Origin: Tragulus kanchil
Taxonomy: Eukaryota > Chordata > Mammalia > Artiodactyla > Tragulidae
DNA length: 64,000 nucleotides
Direction of reading: 5' to 3'
Assembly: GCA_022376925.1 (NCBI GenBank)
Contig: JAIOJX010000025.1
Location: 6,107,141 to 6,171,140, forward strand
The notes below the pieces were generated by a model. The model was not told where the DNA came from. It made no database searches and was given only the letters and a program-made list of their open reading frames with translations. Shown in pieces: positions 24,711 through 36,607 of the stretch (position 1 is its first letter; each line of letters begins with the position of its first letter). Position numbers and translations under genes: made by a program.

Positions 24711-26110
24711 ATTAATTTTTCTTATTGAGATTTTAGGATTAAAATCATGAGTTATAAAGTTTTTACTGATTAAAATATTTTTTCTGATGACCGTAAAAAT
24801 AGATACACAAAAGGGAAGGTTATGCATGAGCTTGAGTAAGAAAGAGAGTTCCTGAATGTTCTAATTTCTACAGGCTTTATATCGTTATGCCTACATTTAG
24901 AGAAATAGAGAAGAAAACTGATAAGCAATAACACACTAAAAATGGGAAACATTTCAAATATAAATCTCAATTAATGCTACTTCCTCTAATTCATTTGCAG
25001 AGAATTTCCAGCAGAGAATAAGAGAGAAAATTCATTCATTGAATTTGTATCGCTGAAAATTGCTTTTCTCTCTTAAAAGATAGAGAACTTCATCATTTAT
25101 GAAGTCAACCTCCAACTTCTCATTTTATCCTGAATAATAACTTGTCCCATAGATAGATGAAATACAGCAACACATTTGTAAAGGATCCTATCAACTGTGC
25201 AGACATATAATTAACCCTTTGAGAATCTTTAAGCTATACCTCTGAGTCCTAGTTAACTACATGATGGCACAGAGTCCAAAATACAAGCATTGAGCACATA
25301 TTTAAGGCCAATCATCAGCTCTTTTTTTTTTAAGAAGACAACTTCTAGTACTTTGGCCAAGAAACACCTAGGTTAAGAGATGAATATTTCGACTCATACA
25401 AGTATTTCTATGGTGCGCATATGAAAAAGTCAACAGCAAAAGATTTAATTTTTCCCCTTGAACAAGTTGGCAATCCCTTCCCCAAAAAACTAGGATATAG
25501 CCCATAAAACACCACACACACTCACTCATATGTCATTTTTTGCAGCAATTCAAAGGTAACCCTTTAGAATAGTTAAGTTGGAGCAAAGCATAATCTTAGC
25601 AGCATTTTCTGAACAGATCTACCCCCGCTCTCCCCAACTCCGCCTTACGTCTTATTCTCAGAAAGGCCACCATTCTTGGATCTGGCATGTAGCCTGCTTC
25701 CATACGGTCTGCATCACACCCAGCAGCTCCACAGTGATGATTTTAAAGAGCAACCTGTTTCCTCAGGAAACCTGCGGTTGACCAAGACATACACTACTGT
25801 TCGCAAACACCCACTTACTTTATGTGGTTCTTTGAACTACCAAAAATGAAGTTCTTATTCTCGTCTATAATTTCTCCATATCTTTTTCATGACAATCTTT
25901 GCAGGCACATGAATTCCCCCAAAATCCCTCAGCCAAGTATAGCTGAACAAGGCAGATAGGAGTGATTTATAAAATTACAGAGACCTCCCGTGTAAGCCCC
26001 AAGACTGTGAACTGCATTGCAGTATGGATTTGCTGTGAGTCTCAGCCCAGAATATGTTCTTTATACAGAAACCTCACATTTGATCTCTTCAACTTCACTG
26101 GGCTTGATAC
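24711..26110. other. TNIP3 intron between AHD1 exons
   Basis: No further exon or clear repeat is seen before the exon at 26111-26239. There is a poly-T run near 25322 and mostly unique sequence. Confidence 0.5.
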
Positions 26111-26239
26111 CTTATTGAGGCGTTTTATTTCACATTCATAATGTTGCTTCTTATGGTTCATTAGGACATTTTTTTCCTTCAAAAGTTTATTCTCTTTCTT
26201 CAGTTCAAGTAATTCTTCATTTAGACTCTCCTTTTCCTT
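26111..26239 (-). CDS. TNIP3: TNIP3 exon, coiled coil leading into AHD1
   Basis: The exon is 129 bases, 43 codons, phase 0. A long pyrimidine tract ending TATTTCAG precedes it and the donor is AATAAG|GTATCA. It reads KEKESLNEELLELKKENKLL, KEKNVLMNHKKQ and HYECEIKRLNK. The last block, KRLNK joined to ALRDAL in the next exon, is the short AHD1 motif shared by all three ABIN proteins and linked to A20 binding. The heptad-rich Lys/Glu/Leu composition is typical coiled coil. It is present once, outside the duplicated blocks. Confidence 0.93.
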
Positions 26240-26398
26240 CTGAAATAGAAAACAAACAAACAAAAAAAGCAAATTCCAAATCAATAAAATTTGGATGAGA
26301 TGATATTGTAGGAATACTTCTGAAATTAAAAAAAAAAAACAAAAGAAGATCTACTAGATTTTCACTTAACATTCCACCTGAGTAATAATCTCTGGGTG

Positions 26399-26612
26399 GG
26401 CTTCCCTGATGGTTCAGCAGCAGAGAATCTGCCTGTGAATGCAGGTAACATGGGTATGATCCCTAGGTCAAGAAGAACCACTGGAGAAGGAAATGGCAAC
26501 CCACTCTAACATTCTTGACTAAGAAATCCCATGGACAGTGGAGCCTGGCGGGTTACAGTCTGTGGGATCACAAAAGAGTTGGACATGACTTAGCGACTAA
26601 ACAACAACGACA
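26399..26612 (+). mobile_element. Bov-A2 SINE
   Basis: A full dimeric copy (GGGCTTCCCTGATGG ... GAAGGAAATGGCAACCCACT ... CTTAGCGACTAAACAAC), diverged from consensus. Target duplication CTCTGGGTG. Confidence 0.9.
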
Positions 26613-26649
26613 ACTCTGGGTGACATCAGTATTAGAAGAAATCTTTATG

Positions 26650-28813
26650 CTATCCTTACTGGTACTGGGGTTTTGTGACCCCAAAACAAAATATCAAATT
26701 CCCTACTCCTCCCTATCAGGGTCAAATGGATCTGTAGAATAAGCTATTCTCTATGCATTGTTAGAAGGTGGTGATGAAAGACTCACTCACTAAAAATAAC
26801 TGAAAGTTCTAAAATGCAAAAAGTGTCAATGAAACAAAAAATACCAAGTATCTCAAAGTCCTGCTTCATTCTGGGCTGGAGAGAGAAAGAAAAGAGGATA
26901 AAAGATAAAATCTCAGGCAATGAGACTCTACACCACAGACAATTATTCAGAGCACTGTATTACTGTGATTACTTTTAAAAGATAGAGATGGGCTAGTCCA
27001 ACTGCCATCACTCCACTTCTCAGATCACTTTCAAGGAATCTGGTGTTTAAAGAAACTGAGGCAAGGTCGGTGGCTTAGACACAAATAAGTTCTGTATTCA
27101 GACAACAGCTGTCTCCTATCAATTTATATTCTGAGCAGTAAACTTTTTGTGGAGTGAATTGAATTCTTAATGAGACTAAGATTTTAGCTTAGTGAAATAA
27201 ATATTCTGGAGTTTAGGTAAATCGAGATGAGAACATAGCTAAGATATATGTTAAACTATATTATTTTAATAGCTATTATTTCCCAATAATTTAAGAAATC
27301 AACTTTAGGAAAGTTTTCTTTAAAAGTGGAAACATATGAATTTGTCTTTGTTTAAACAGAAGGTCTATATGTACACTTAGAACATTTACCAATCTTTTTC
27401 TAATTTAGCATAGTTTAAGAGAAATTTATTTCAACTAGAATGATCCAAATGGGGGAAAATTCATCATGATTTCTATACTGGATATAAAATGGAACAGAAA
27501 GGAATTTTAATATGGCAGAATGGCTAAACTTTGTTTTCTTTGGATGCTGCCAAAGATATCCTTAGCAAGGTGAGAAATCTGAACTGATATTGTTACTGAT
27601 TTGCAAAACTGCCTTCAGACTTCTACATGTTTTAAAACACAGCCACTTCATCACAATATCAATTACAAGACTTCACCTGAGAAAATTTAGTCTTCTTTTC
27701 TTCTAACAAGCCTGAAATGGCTATCCTTACTGGTACTGGGGTTTTGTGACCCCAAAACAAAATATCAAATTCCCTACTCCTCCCTATCAAGGGTCAAATG
27801 AATCTGTAGAATAAGCTATTCTCTATGCATTGTTAGAAGGTGGTGATGAAAGACTCACTCACTAAAAATAACTGAAAGTTCTAAAATGCAAAAAGTGTCA
27901 ATGAAACAAAAAATACCAAGTATCTCAAAGTCCTGCTTCATTCTGGGATGGAGAGAGAGAGAAAAGAGGATAAAAGATAAAATCTCAGGCAATGAGACTC
28001 TACACCACAGACAATTATTCAGAGCACTGTATTACTGTGATTACTTTTAAAAGATAGAGATGGGCTAGTCCAACTGCCATCACTCCTCCACTTCTCAGAT
28101 CACTTTCAAGGAATCTAGTGTTTAAAGTAACTGAGGCAAGGTCGGTGGCTTAGACACACATAAGTTCTGTATTCAGACAACAGCTGTCTCCTATCAATTT
28201 ATATTCTGAGCAGTAAACTTTTTGTGAAGTGAATTGAATTCTTAATGAGACTAAGATTTTAGCTTAGTGAAATAAATATTCTGGAGTTTAGGTAAATCGA
28301 GATGAGAACATAGCTAAGATATATGTTAAACTATATTATTTTAATATCTATTATTTCCCAATGATTTAAGAAATCAACTTTAGGAAAGTTGTTTTCTTTA
28401 AAAGTGGAAACATATGAATTTGTCTTTGTTTAAACAGAAGGTCTATAGGTACACTTAGAAAATTTACCAATCTTTTTCTAATTTAGCATAGTTTAAGAGA
28501 AATTTATTTCAACTAGAATGATCCAAATGGGGGAAAAATCATCATGATTATAGAAATATAATCCAGTATAGAACTGGATATAAAATGGAACAGAAAGGAA
28601 TTTTAATATGGCAGAATGGCTAAACTTTGTTTTCTTTGGATGCTGCCAAAGATATCCTTAGCAAGGTGAGAAATCTGGACTGATATCATTACTGATTTGC
28701 AAAACAGCCTTCAGACTTCTACATGTTTTAAAACACAGCCACTTCATCACAATATCAATTACAAGACTTCACCTGAGAAAATTTTGCCTTCTCCTTTTCT
28801 TCTAACAAGCCTG
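26650..28813. repeat. Tandem duplication D10 (26650-27716 / 27721-28813)
   Basis: The offset is about 1071-1090. It is TNIP3 intron. The copies show more small indels than most pairs, including one extra 16-base stretch near 28550, which suggests allelic differences. Confidence 0.93.
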
Positions 28814-28944
28814 AAAAAATGAGAGGCCATTAAAGCTCAAGGGCCTCCTCCCATTTTCTACGATATCCAAGTCCCATAACTAAAAGTAAAACCAGGAGTC
28901 CATTTTAAGAGAAGGCCTTGTCTCAGCCACCGCCTTCTGGTTCT

Positions 28945-29215
28945 CAGGAGAATTAAACGGCCTTTCGAATCAGGACACTGGGTTCAAGTCCCACTTTTCC
29001 ATGAGTTACCACCGACATCGACAAGTCATCTAAACTCTACACCCCAGCTCTCTCATCCCTAAAATGACCAACGTAAGATTTTCCTCACAGATGGGCTGAG
29101 AATGTTAGATGAGGGTGCCTGAGACACTTTCCAAAAATCTTATCTTTTTGGAGTGACAAAAGTCATACTTATTTGTAATGCTCCTTGCAAACTGAAAAGC
29201 CGCTGTACAAAGTAC
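28945..29215 (+). repeat. MIR SINE
   Basis: GACACTGGGTTCAAGTCCCA, then CTCTCTCATCCCTAAAATG, matches the MIR core in plus orientation at clear divergence. Confidence 0.65.
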
Positions 29216-29574
29216 TTACATATTACATGTATATGCACATGTCATATTATCAACACTGGTAATAAACCCATGTGAGTAAAAGCAAAATTAATGTATACCT
29301 AGGCTGCAACACCCTAGAAATACACCCCCAAACGCCTGGCTCAGTTCTCCCTTAGGATGGAGCTTTATCGATTTGTACCACAAAAGAGGAAGCGAATACT
29401 GCACTTCCCGCCTTCTGATTCTAGAGAAGCGGCCCCTATTTTTGGCTCTGGGCACTTACGTAACCCGTGGAGCCCAGCGGTCACGGCTCTGCAAACAGTG
29501 GGTAAGAATAATGATTGGTTTTCAAGGGTCACCGGAGGTTGGCGCCCCGCCCTCCTGGGGGCGGGGAGGTTGCT

Positions 29575-29620
29575 GCCCGAGCCCCGCCCACCTCCGAGCC
29601 CCGCCCACCTCCGAGCCCCG
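29575..29620. repeat. 17-bp GC-rich tandem repeat at splice donor
   Basis: The 17-base unit GAGCCCCGCCCACCTCC is present twice in tandem, followed by a partial third. On the minus strand each full unit carries GGAG|GTGGGC, so the TNIP3 splice donor is doubled. Using the second GT adds 17 bases and breaks the frame. Confidence 0.85.
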
Positions 29621-29740
29621 CCTCCGCTCCCGGGTCTGGTGGCTCGGCGGGTAGCTCTCCCTCTGGCTCCGCGGCCGCTCCCAATCCATCGTGCCCAGGA
29701 ATCTTTCTGCGGTGTCCAGTTTCGATTTCAGCTCTGCCAC
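29609..29740 (-). CDS. TNIP3: TNIP3 exon inside a CpG island
   Basis: The exon is 132 bases, 44 codons, phase 0. The acceptor is CACTCCCGCAG, with a weak pyrimidine tract, and the donor is GGAG|GTGGGC. The first part, VAELKSKLDTAERFLGT, is clear ABIN-3 coiled coil. The second part is Arg/Ser-rich (ERPRSQRES...RERRRGSE) and lies in very GC-rich DNA. It corresponds to the charged, Arg/Asp/Gln-rich segment of the human protein, which is poorly conserved. The donor is duplicated by a 17-bp tandem repeat; the other GT, with exon end at 29592, would shift the frame. The end at 29609 joins in frame to KEKESLNEE. Confidence 0.85.
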
Positions 29741-30164
29741 CTGCGGGAGTGGTTCACAGTTGCAGAAACCTCGTTCGAAGTCCACACCCCCCGGTCTTTT
29801 CCCAGCCTAACACCCGAAGACGGGACTGGCTCCCTCCTGGACTTCCCCTAGGTAGGGGCTCTTCATCCCCCTGCCCCAAACCAAGATCAGATCTTTTGGT
29901 TTTAAAAAGACACTTCCTTTACGTCAAAACAGCTTCCAGCCTCCTTTCTCCAGACCACACCCCTTTCCCCTTTCGAGTGAACAAATCCTTAAACCTTAAG
30001 GGAGTCTTCTAGGCTTGTCATTCTGTTTTCAACTGACAAGGTGTACCTTGCCTGATCTGAAAAGGGCAGCGAAAGAATGGAGATCAGTGAATATGCTTAC
30101 ATTGCAGACAAACAGATAGGTCCTTTAACTCATCAGTAACGTGCTGTGCTGGACCTGTTAGTAT

Positions 30165-30292
30165 TAATACCAGTCACTCAGTCGTGTCCGACTCTTTGCG
30201 ACCCCACGGACTGTAGCCTGCCAGGCTCCTCTGTCCGTGGAATTCTCCAGGCAAGAATACTGGAGCGGTTGCTATGCCCGTCTCCAAACCTG
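30165..30292 (-). mobile_element. Bov-A monomer (duplicate about 31280-31403)
   Basis: TCACTCAGTCGTGTCCGACT through GGCAAGAATACTGGAG. It is close to consensus and so fairly young. It is duplicated by D11. Confidence 0.87.
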
Positions 30293-30397
30293 ACCTGCTA
30301 CTAAATGCCAAATTAGATGTCTGAGTGACAGGGGTCCAGAGAAAGAATTCTTAGGAAGGAGCACAACATCAAAGATGAAGACGATGACCTTTTTTTC

Positions 30398-30625
30398 TTT
30401 TTTTTTAATGTTCATTTATTTAGTTGGCTATGCTCGGTCTTAGTTACAGCGTGCAAGATCTGTCTCGCTTTTTTTTTCTGAATTGCAGCTTATGGGATCT
30501 TTTTGTTGCAGACATGCCAACTCTTGGTTACAGTAACTGGGATATAGTTCCCTAACCAAGGATGGAACCTGGGCCTCCTTCATTGCAAGCGCAGAGGCTT
30601 AGCCACTGGACTACCAGGGAAGTCC
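30398..30625 (-). mobile_element. CHR-like SINE (duplicate 31501-31741)
   Basis: The head is the complement of ACTACCAGGGAAGT, with TGGAACCTGGGCCTCCTTCA and an internal poly-T stretch. It is a diverged CHR-type element and is duplicated by D11. Confidence 0.75.
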
Positions 30626-32636
30626 CCTTGATGGTGACCGTTTTTAACCTTGGGTCTTCACGTGGCTGCAAACCCTTTTGGAAGGCAACTTAAACATTTC
30701 CTCTGGCATCAGGTGCTTTAAAACATGGAGACCCAAATGCTGCCCCGCTGAATATTATTATACAAGGTGGTTTGATCATGGCTAGTGTAGTGAAAACATT
30801 ATCCCGCTCTTTCTAAATTTATACTTTGAGTATGAAAATGGGGAAGAAAAGAGCAATTCTGCTGTAAAGCTCACTTGTGATCAAGTTTCTTCATTCTGAA
30901 TTATTTAGGAAGTTTACTTTCTCTTCTCTTTTGGAACATGGAATGATTTTAAATTATAAATTGACTTATCCTTTAAAATATATTTTCTCCAAAAAAAGTT
31001 ATTTCTCACCAAAGCAAAGATTTCTTGACAGAGAACATTCTTTAGAGATAAAAGGGGTTGCCCCGCCTTTCCCTTACACTTTCCCAGTTAGCATTCTTTC
31101 TTGATCTGTGGGAAACAGATTACGCTATAAAAAACTACAGCATTAGCCTTGAATAGAACAGTATGAACTTTAAGCCATCTCTCACCTCACCTATAACCTT
31201 GTGCTTTTATGGCTGCTAGCAACAAACAGATAGGTCCTTTAACTCATCAGTAACGTGCAGTGCTGGACCTGTTAGTATTAATACCAGTCACTCAGTCGTG
31301 TCCGACTCTGCGACCCCACGGACTGTAGCCTGCCAGGCTCCTCTGTCCGTGGAATTCTCCAGGCAAGAATACTGGAGCGGTTGCTATGCCCGTCTCCAAA
31401 CCTGACCTGCTACTAAATGCCAAATTAGATATCTGAGTGACAGGGGTCCAGAGAAAGAATTCTTAGGAAGGAGCACAACATCAAAGACGAAGATGATGAC
31501 CTTTTTTTTTTTTTTTTAATGTTCATTTATTTAGTTGGCTATGCTCGGTTTTAGTTACAGCGTGCAAGACCTGTCTTGCTTTTTTTTTTTTCTGAATTGC
31601 AGTGTATGGGATCTTTTTGTTGCAGACATGCCAACTCTTGGTTACAGTAACTGGGATATAGTTCCCTAGCCAAGGATGGAACCTGGGCCTCCTTCATTGC
31701 AAGCGCAGAGGCTTAGCCACTGGACTACCAGGGAAGTTCCCTTGATGGTGACCGTTTTTAACCTTGGGTCTTCACGTGGCTGCAAACCCTTTTGGAAGGC
31801 AACTTAAACATTTCCTCTGGGATCAGGTGCTTTAAAACATGGAGACCCAAATGCTGCCCCGCTGAATATTATTATACAAGGTGGTTTGATCATGGCTAGT
31901 GTAGTGAAAACATTATCCCGCTCATTCTAAATTTATACTTTGAGTATGAAAATGGGGAAGAAAAGAGCAATTCTGCTGTAAAGCTCACTTGTGGTCAAGT
32001 TTCTTCATTCTGAATTCTTTAGGAAGTTTACTTTCTCTTCTCTTTTGGAACATGGAATGATTTTAAATTATAAATTGACTTTTATCCTTTAAAATATATT
32101 TTCTCCAAAAAAAGTTATTTCTCACCAAAGCAAAGATTTCTTGACAGAGAACATTCTTTAGAGAGAAAAGGGGTTGCCCCACCTTTCCCTTACACTTTCC
32201 CAGTTAGCATTCTTTCTTGATCTGTGGGAAACAGATTATGCTATAAAAAACAACAGCATTAGCCTTGAATAGAACAGTATGAACTTTAAGCCATCTCTCA
32301 CCTCACCTATAACCTTGTGCTTTTATGGCTGCTAGCAACAAGAGTTTGGACACTCTGAGCTATGATAAATGTACCTAAGAACTTAGAGACTGCACTGGAG
32401 GTTATTTTTAGTACACTTATTTTTATGTTCTCAAGATGATTCACTGACACCCCTCCTTCCTTCATTAATCTTCAGTACCAAGAGGCTGATAGTAGGCTCA
32501 ACACACTCCCCCTTATCATTTTTCAACAGACAGGCTAGCTATCCACAAATCTCCTGTAGTTGAAATCAGTGAAAATCTTCACATACTTGACTCTCTCAAA
32601 TTATTGATTTAAAGCAAATACCAAACAGATGTTTAC

Positions 32637-32702
32637 CTTTCTTTCATATAACTCTTTCATGCTTCTAAATTGCTGATCCCATTGCTTGTTAATTTCCAGG
32701 AG
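32637..32702 (-). CDS. TNIP3: TNIP3 exon, AHD4-like coiled-coil block
   Basis: The exon is 66 bases, 22 codons, phase 0, with acceptor AATAATTTCAG and donor AAAG|GTAAAC. It reads LLEINKQWDQQFRSM then KELYERK, a block shared with ABIN-1 (the QWDQxFRSMK core) and one of the most conserved parts of this subfamily. It continues into VAELKSKLD of the next exon. It is present once in the window and intact. Confidence 0.92.
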
Positions 32703-32972
32703 CTGAAATTATTAAAATTTGATAAATCAACAAAAGCATTCTGCCCATTTGTAAATTTAGTCTAAATGAAATTACTTTTTTTGAGGTTACTAAGATTTGG
32801 GAAGCCATTGGTGAAGACAGTATTCCTTCCATCAAGTTCTGGTAGATCTGGGATGAGTTAACACATTCACCTTTCATAATTGGTTCACATATGAAAAAAC
32901 AATTAAATCTTAGGTATATCTTGACTAGTCACATGAACAATTTATCACCTGAACAGTTTATCAGAAACTTTT

Positions 32973-33251
32973 TTTATTATTAAACATTTGTTTTTTTTTT
33001 TTTGGCCGCTTCTGTTGACCTTTCATTTATTTATCTTTGTTCTTTGGCTTGTGTGGGCCTCCCATCCCAGTGGCCTCTCTCGCTGCAGAGCACCGACTCT
33101 GGGCGCATGCACTCCAGAGCTCTGGCTCAGTAATTGGACACATCAGTCTAGCCGCTCTGGGGCACGTGGGATCTTCCCAGGCCAGGGATGGAACTGGCTC
33201 TCCTTGCACTGCAAGGCAGTGTCCTTACCCACTGGACCACCAGGGAAGCCC
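32973..33251 (-). mobile_element. tRNA-headed SINE
   Basis: Target duplication TATCAGAAACTTTT (32959-32972, 33252-33265). The complete body includes CCGACTCTGGGCGCATGCAC. Confidence 0.9.
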
Positions 33252-33311
33252 TATCAGAAACTTTTAACTTTGCATAATTATAAGAATTTTTATCTTGTTT
33301 AATCCAACCAG

Positions 33312-33632
33312 GGGCTTCCCTGGTGGTCCAGTGGGTAAGGACATCGCCTTGCAGTGCAAGCGGTGCCGGTTCCATCCCTGGCCTGGGAAGATCCCACGTG
33401 CCGCGGAGTGGCTGGACCGATGTGTCCAATTACCGAGCTGGAGCTCTGGAGCGCATGCGCCCAGGGCCGGTGCTCTGCGACAACAGAGGCCACCGCGATG
33501 GGAGGCCCACACGGGCCAAAGAACAAAGATGGATGAAAATAGACAAATGAAAGACCAATGGAAGTGGTCTGCCTGCCCCCTTCCGTCCCCACCTCACCCC
33601 ACCCCCACCAAAAATAAATAAATAAACAAATC
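33312..33632 (+). mobile_element. tRNA-headed SINE, long form
   Basis: Target duplication TTTAATCCAACCAG (33298-33311, 33633-33646), perfect. It lies only 60 bp from the previous, oppositely oriented insertion. CpG sites are largely kept, which suggests a young copy. Confidence 0.92.
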
Positions 33633-33909
33633 TTTAATCCAACCAGAACATGATGAAAACTGTATTAATGGTTTTCTGTAGTATTTTTTCATATTTGAAG
33701 AGTCCTTTTAAAATCGTTCCGTATTTTTCTATGTACTTTCATTGACTATTATAATAAAACATTTCTTCTAACTTTTAAAGGCAGAGTTTATATTAAAAAT
33801 TCCAAGTCTCATTAATTAATAATAATTTACTTGCAATAATATGTTTTACTTTTTAAAATCAGTACATGATTTGTATTATATCCTCAACTGGTGGATAATA
33901 TCACTTTTT

Positions 33910-34049
33910 AAAAAAACTATTATTTATTTATTTGGCTGTGCTGTGTCTTAGTTGTGGCATGTGGGATCTAGTTCCCCGACCAGGGATCGAACCTGGGTCC
34001 CCTGCATTGGGAACACAGAGTCTTAACCACTGGACCACCAGGGAAGTCC
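33910..34049 (-). mobile_element. CHR-like SINE, short
   Basis: Target duplication TAATATCACTTTTT. The body is TTTGGCTGTGCTGTGTCTTA then CCGACCAGGGATCGAACC. This is the usual CHR form, clearly distinct from the tRNA-headed family nearby. Confidence 0.9.
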
Positions 34050-35174
34050 TAATATCACTTTTTTGAAAGCATATTGAAGGAATAATAGTTTGTCATAAGA
34101 AATTTTAGAAATAATTTAGGCTGCAAACAATTTGACAGTTTTAAAATTATGTGCTAAGTAGATAAAAGAAAAGTCACTATGACCCATTTTTGGTTTTCTT
34201 GGAAGCCTACATCTTTTCACATTAACAGAAATTCCAATAGCTATAAATAAGGGGTAGACATGGAGAAGATAGTTATAATGACTAAAAAAGTAGCAAGACT
34301 TTCTCTTAATTTCAAAACAAAAGATCTAAACCAAAGTGACAGTAGCTAGGTAACTATTATGCTGGAAATAGGTGTGACTATTTAGTATAAGACTATATAA
34401 TATTATTTTATAAATATCCCTGATCTTCTGTCATTGTAGGAGTTAACATTTATGTGCTATGGTAACATTACTCTGCTGAAATTTAGTAATTTTTCAGAAG
34501 GGTACACTATTTTATGTAGTATCAAAGAAGAGTGAAGGGCACCATAGAAGAAATCACAAAGACTGTAATGTAGAAAATGATTTAGAGAAGGAATTACAAA
34601 ATTGACAACAGAGTGCCAAAATTGTTAACTTTTAAACTCTTCCTCTGTCAAGGAGAATAAAGAGTTTCTAATAATCATTAAACTCAGAAAAAACAGAACT
34701 CAAAATAATATCACACACCCAATGACATTTTAAAGCAAACTTCGTTTATGATAATGCACCTTAGCTCCTGTTGGTCAGATGTCAACTCATGAAGTCATAG
34801 CACCCAAGTCAACTATACAATACAGCCTTTGACAGTTTGAGTTTTGAGGTACGTTAAGTTGCAGAGCTTAAAGGTTCCAGGTGATCAGCTCACCTGGCCC
34901 ATGTGGAAAAAACACCTAAGTGTTTTTTAATTAAATTATAATTACTGAGTTTATGACTTTGTCATTTTTTAAATCATTTGCACAAGCACTGAGAGATTGA
35001 GTAAGAGATATGTAGGTGAGTAAGAAATAAGTATTTGCGCTCAGTATAATGCAGTCAAGTATCCTAAAGATAAATACTGTGACCCGAAAACAAAAATAAA
35101 AGTCACTTGGTGCCTGTTTTATTTTCAGCATTAATCCATGGCACATGTTGCTTCAACTAATATTTCAAAATTAC

Positions 35175-35243
35175 CTCTTTTCTCTGTTTTTCCAGACACC
35201 TTATCTTTAGTTCAAGAGAATTTAAGTCCTTTCTTCTCGATGA
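35175..35243 (-). CDS. TNIP3: TNIP3 exon, start of coiled coil (copy 1)
   Basis: The exon is 69 bases, 23 codons, phase 0. The acceptor is GTGCATTCAG and the donor GAG|GTAATT. It reads SSRRKDLNSLELK then IRCLEKQRKE, matching the start of the ABIN-3 coiled coil, which leads directly into LLEINKQWDQQ in the next exon. An identical exon lies at 36201-36269 inside the tandem duplication 34554-36607. If both were real and spliced, 23 residues would be repeated in frame. I regard one of them as an assembly duplicate. Confidence 0.85.
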
Positions 35244-36200
35244 CTGAATGCACTTAAAAAAAAAAAAAGAGCAAAACAGAATAGTCCATCAAGTAAACAG
35301 GAGAAATGCTGTCCTTTACAAGCTCTCATTGTTGAAATGTATAAAAATGTTGCTAAAATATATTATCTCCTTCGTAGAGAACTGTTGATGAAAAGGCCTT
35401 ATATTTTAGAAACTCCTTTATATGAATTAACTACCAAAACAATTCTTACATAAATTACAAATGTATCTACATAAGAGGCAAGCAAGAAATTAGGATTTTA
35501 TGAGTTTGGATTTCAATCACTTTCCAAAGAAAAAAAAAAAGAAAATTCAGAGTACCATGTGTATAGAATCAGGTAAATTTCACAAAGACTGTAATGTAGA
35601 AAATGATTTGGAGAAGGAATTACAAAATTGACAACAGAGTGCCAAAATTGTTAACTTTAAAACTCTTCCTCTGTCAAGGAGAATAAAGAGTTTCTAATAA
35701 TCATTAAACCCAGAAAAAACAGAACTCAAAATAATATCACACACCCAATGACATTTTAAAGCAAACTTCATTTATGATAATGCACCTTAGCTCCTGTTGG
35801 TCAGATGTCAACTCATGGAGTCATAGCACCCAAGTCAACTATACAATACAGCCTTTGACAGTTTGAGCTTTGAGGTACATTAAGTTGCAGAGCTTAAAGG
35901 TTCCAGGTGATCAGCTCACCTGGCCCATGTGGAAAAAACACCTAAGTGTTTTTTAATTAAATTATAATTACTGAGTTTATGACTTTGTCATTTTTTAAAT
36001 CATTTGCACAAGCACTGAGAGATTGAGTAAGAGATATGTAGGTGAGTAAGAAATAAGTATTTGCGCTCAGTATAATGCAGTCAAGTATCCTAAAGATAAA
36101 TACTGTGACCCGAAAACAAAAATAAAAGTCACTTGGTGCCTGTTTTATTTTCAGCATTAATCCATGGCACATGTTGCTTCAACTAATATTTCAAAATTAC

Positions 36201-36269
36201 CTCTTTTCTCTGTTTTTCCAGACACCTTATCTTTAGTTCAAGAGAATTTAAGTCCTTTCTTCTCGATGA
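36201..36269 (-). CDS. TNIP3: TNIP3 exon, start of coiled coil (duplicate copy)
   Basis: This copy has the same 69 bases and splice sites as 35175-35243, 1026 bases away. It is the upstream copy in transcript order. It sits in the second unit of the 34554-36607 tandem repeat, whose units differ by only a few substitutions. Splicing into a transcript is unlikely if the duplication is false. Which of the two copies is genuine cannot be told from the sequence. Confidence 0.6.
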
Positions 36270-36607
36270 CTGAATGCACTTAAAAAAAAAAAAAAGAGCA
36301 AAACAGAATAGTCCATCAAGTAAACAGGAGAAATGCTGTCCTTTACAAGCTCTCATTGTTGAAATGTATAAAAATGTTGCTAAAATATATTATCTCCTTC
36401 GTAGAGAACTGTTGATGAAAAGGCCTTATATTTTAGAAACTCCTTTATATGAATTAACTACCAAAACGATTCTTACATAAATTACAAATGTATCTACATA
36501 AGAGGCAAGCAAGAAATTAGGATTTTATGAGTTTGGATTTCAATCACTTTCCAAAGAAAAAAAAAAAGAAAATTCAGAGTACCATGTGTATAGAATCAGG
36601 TAAATTT

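Larger units (their letters stand above)
29400..29870. promoter_or_regulatory. CpG island with GC boxes, possible internal promoter
   Basis: This stretch is sharply GC- and CpG-rich compared with the AT-rich surroundings. It has several CCCCGCCC / GGGCGGGG GC boxes (29550-29625), a NotI-like GCGGCCGC (about 29671) and a CCAAT-type CCCAATCC. There is no TATA box. It covers the TNIP3 exon at 29609-29740. It may be an alternative promoter for a short TNIP3 transcript, an antisense start or an orphan island. The sequence alone cannot decide. The 164-codon plus-strand frame across it is explained by low stop-codon density in GC-rich DNA. Confidence 0.6.
30108..32340. repeat. Tandem duplication D11 (30108-31221 / 31222-32340)
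   Basis: The offset is 1114-1119. Each unit contains a Bov-A fragment and a CHR-like SINE. The differences are scattered substitutions and poly-T length changes. Confidence 0.94.
34554..36607. repeat. Tandem duplication D12 (34554-35579 / 35580-36607)
   Basis: The offset is 1026. Each unit carries the 69-base TNIP3 coiled-coil exon with intact splice sites. There are very few differences. Confidence 0.95.

Noticed and set aside
29357..29851. 164-codon plus-strand frame across the CpG island
   Set aside because: Low stop density in GC-rich DNA. It is antisense to a supported exon and its Pro/Arg-rich composition lacks any recognisable domain.
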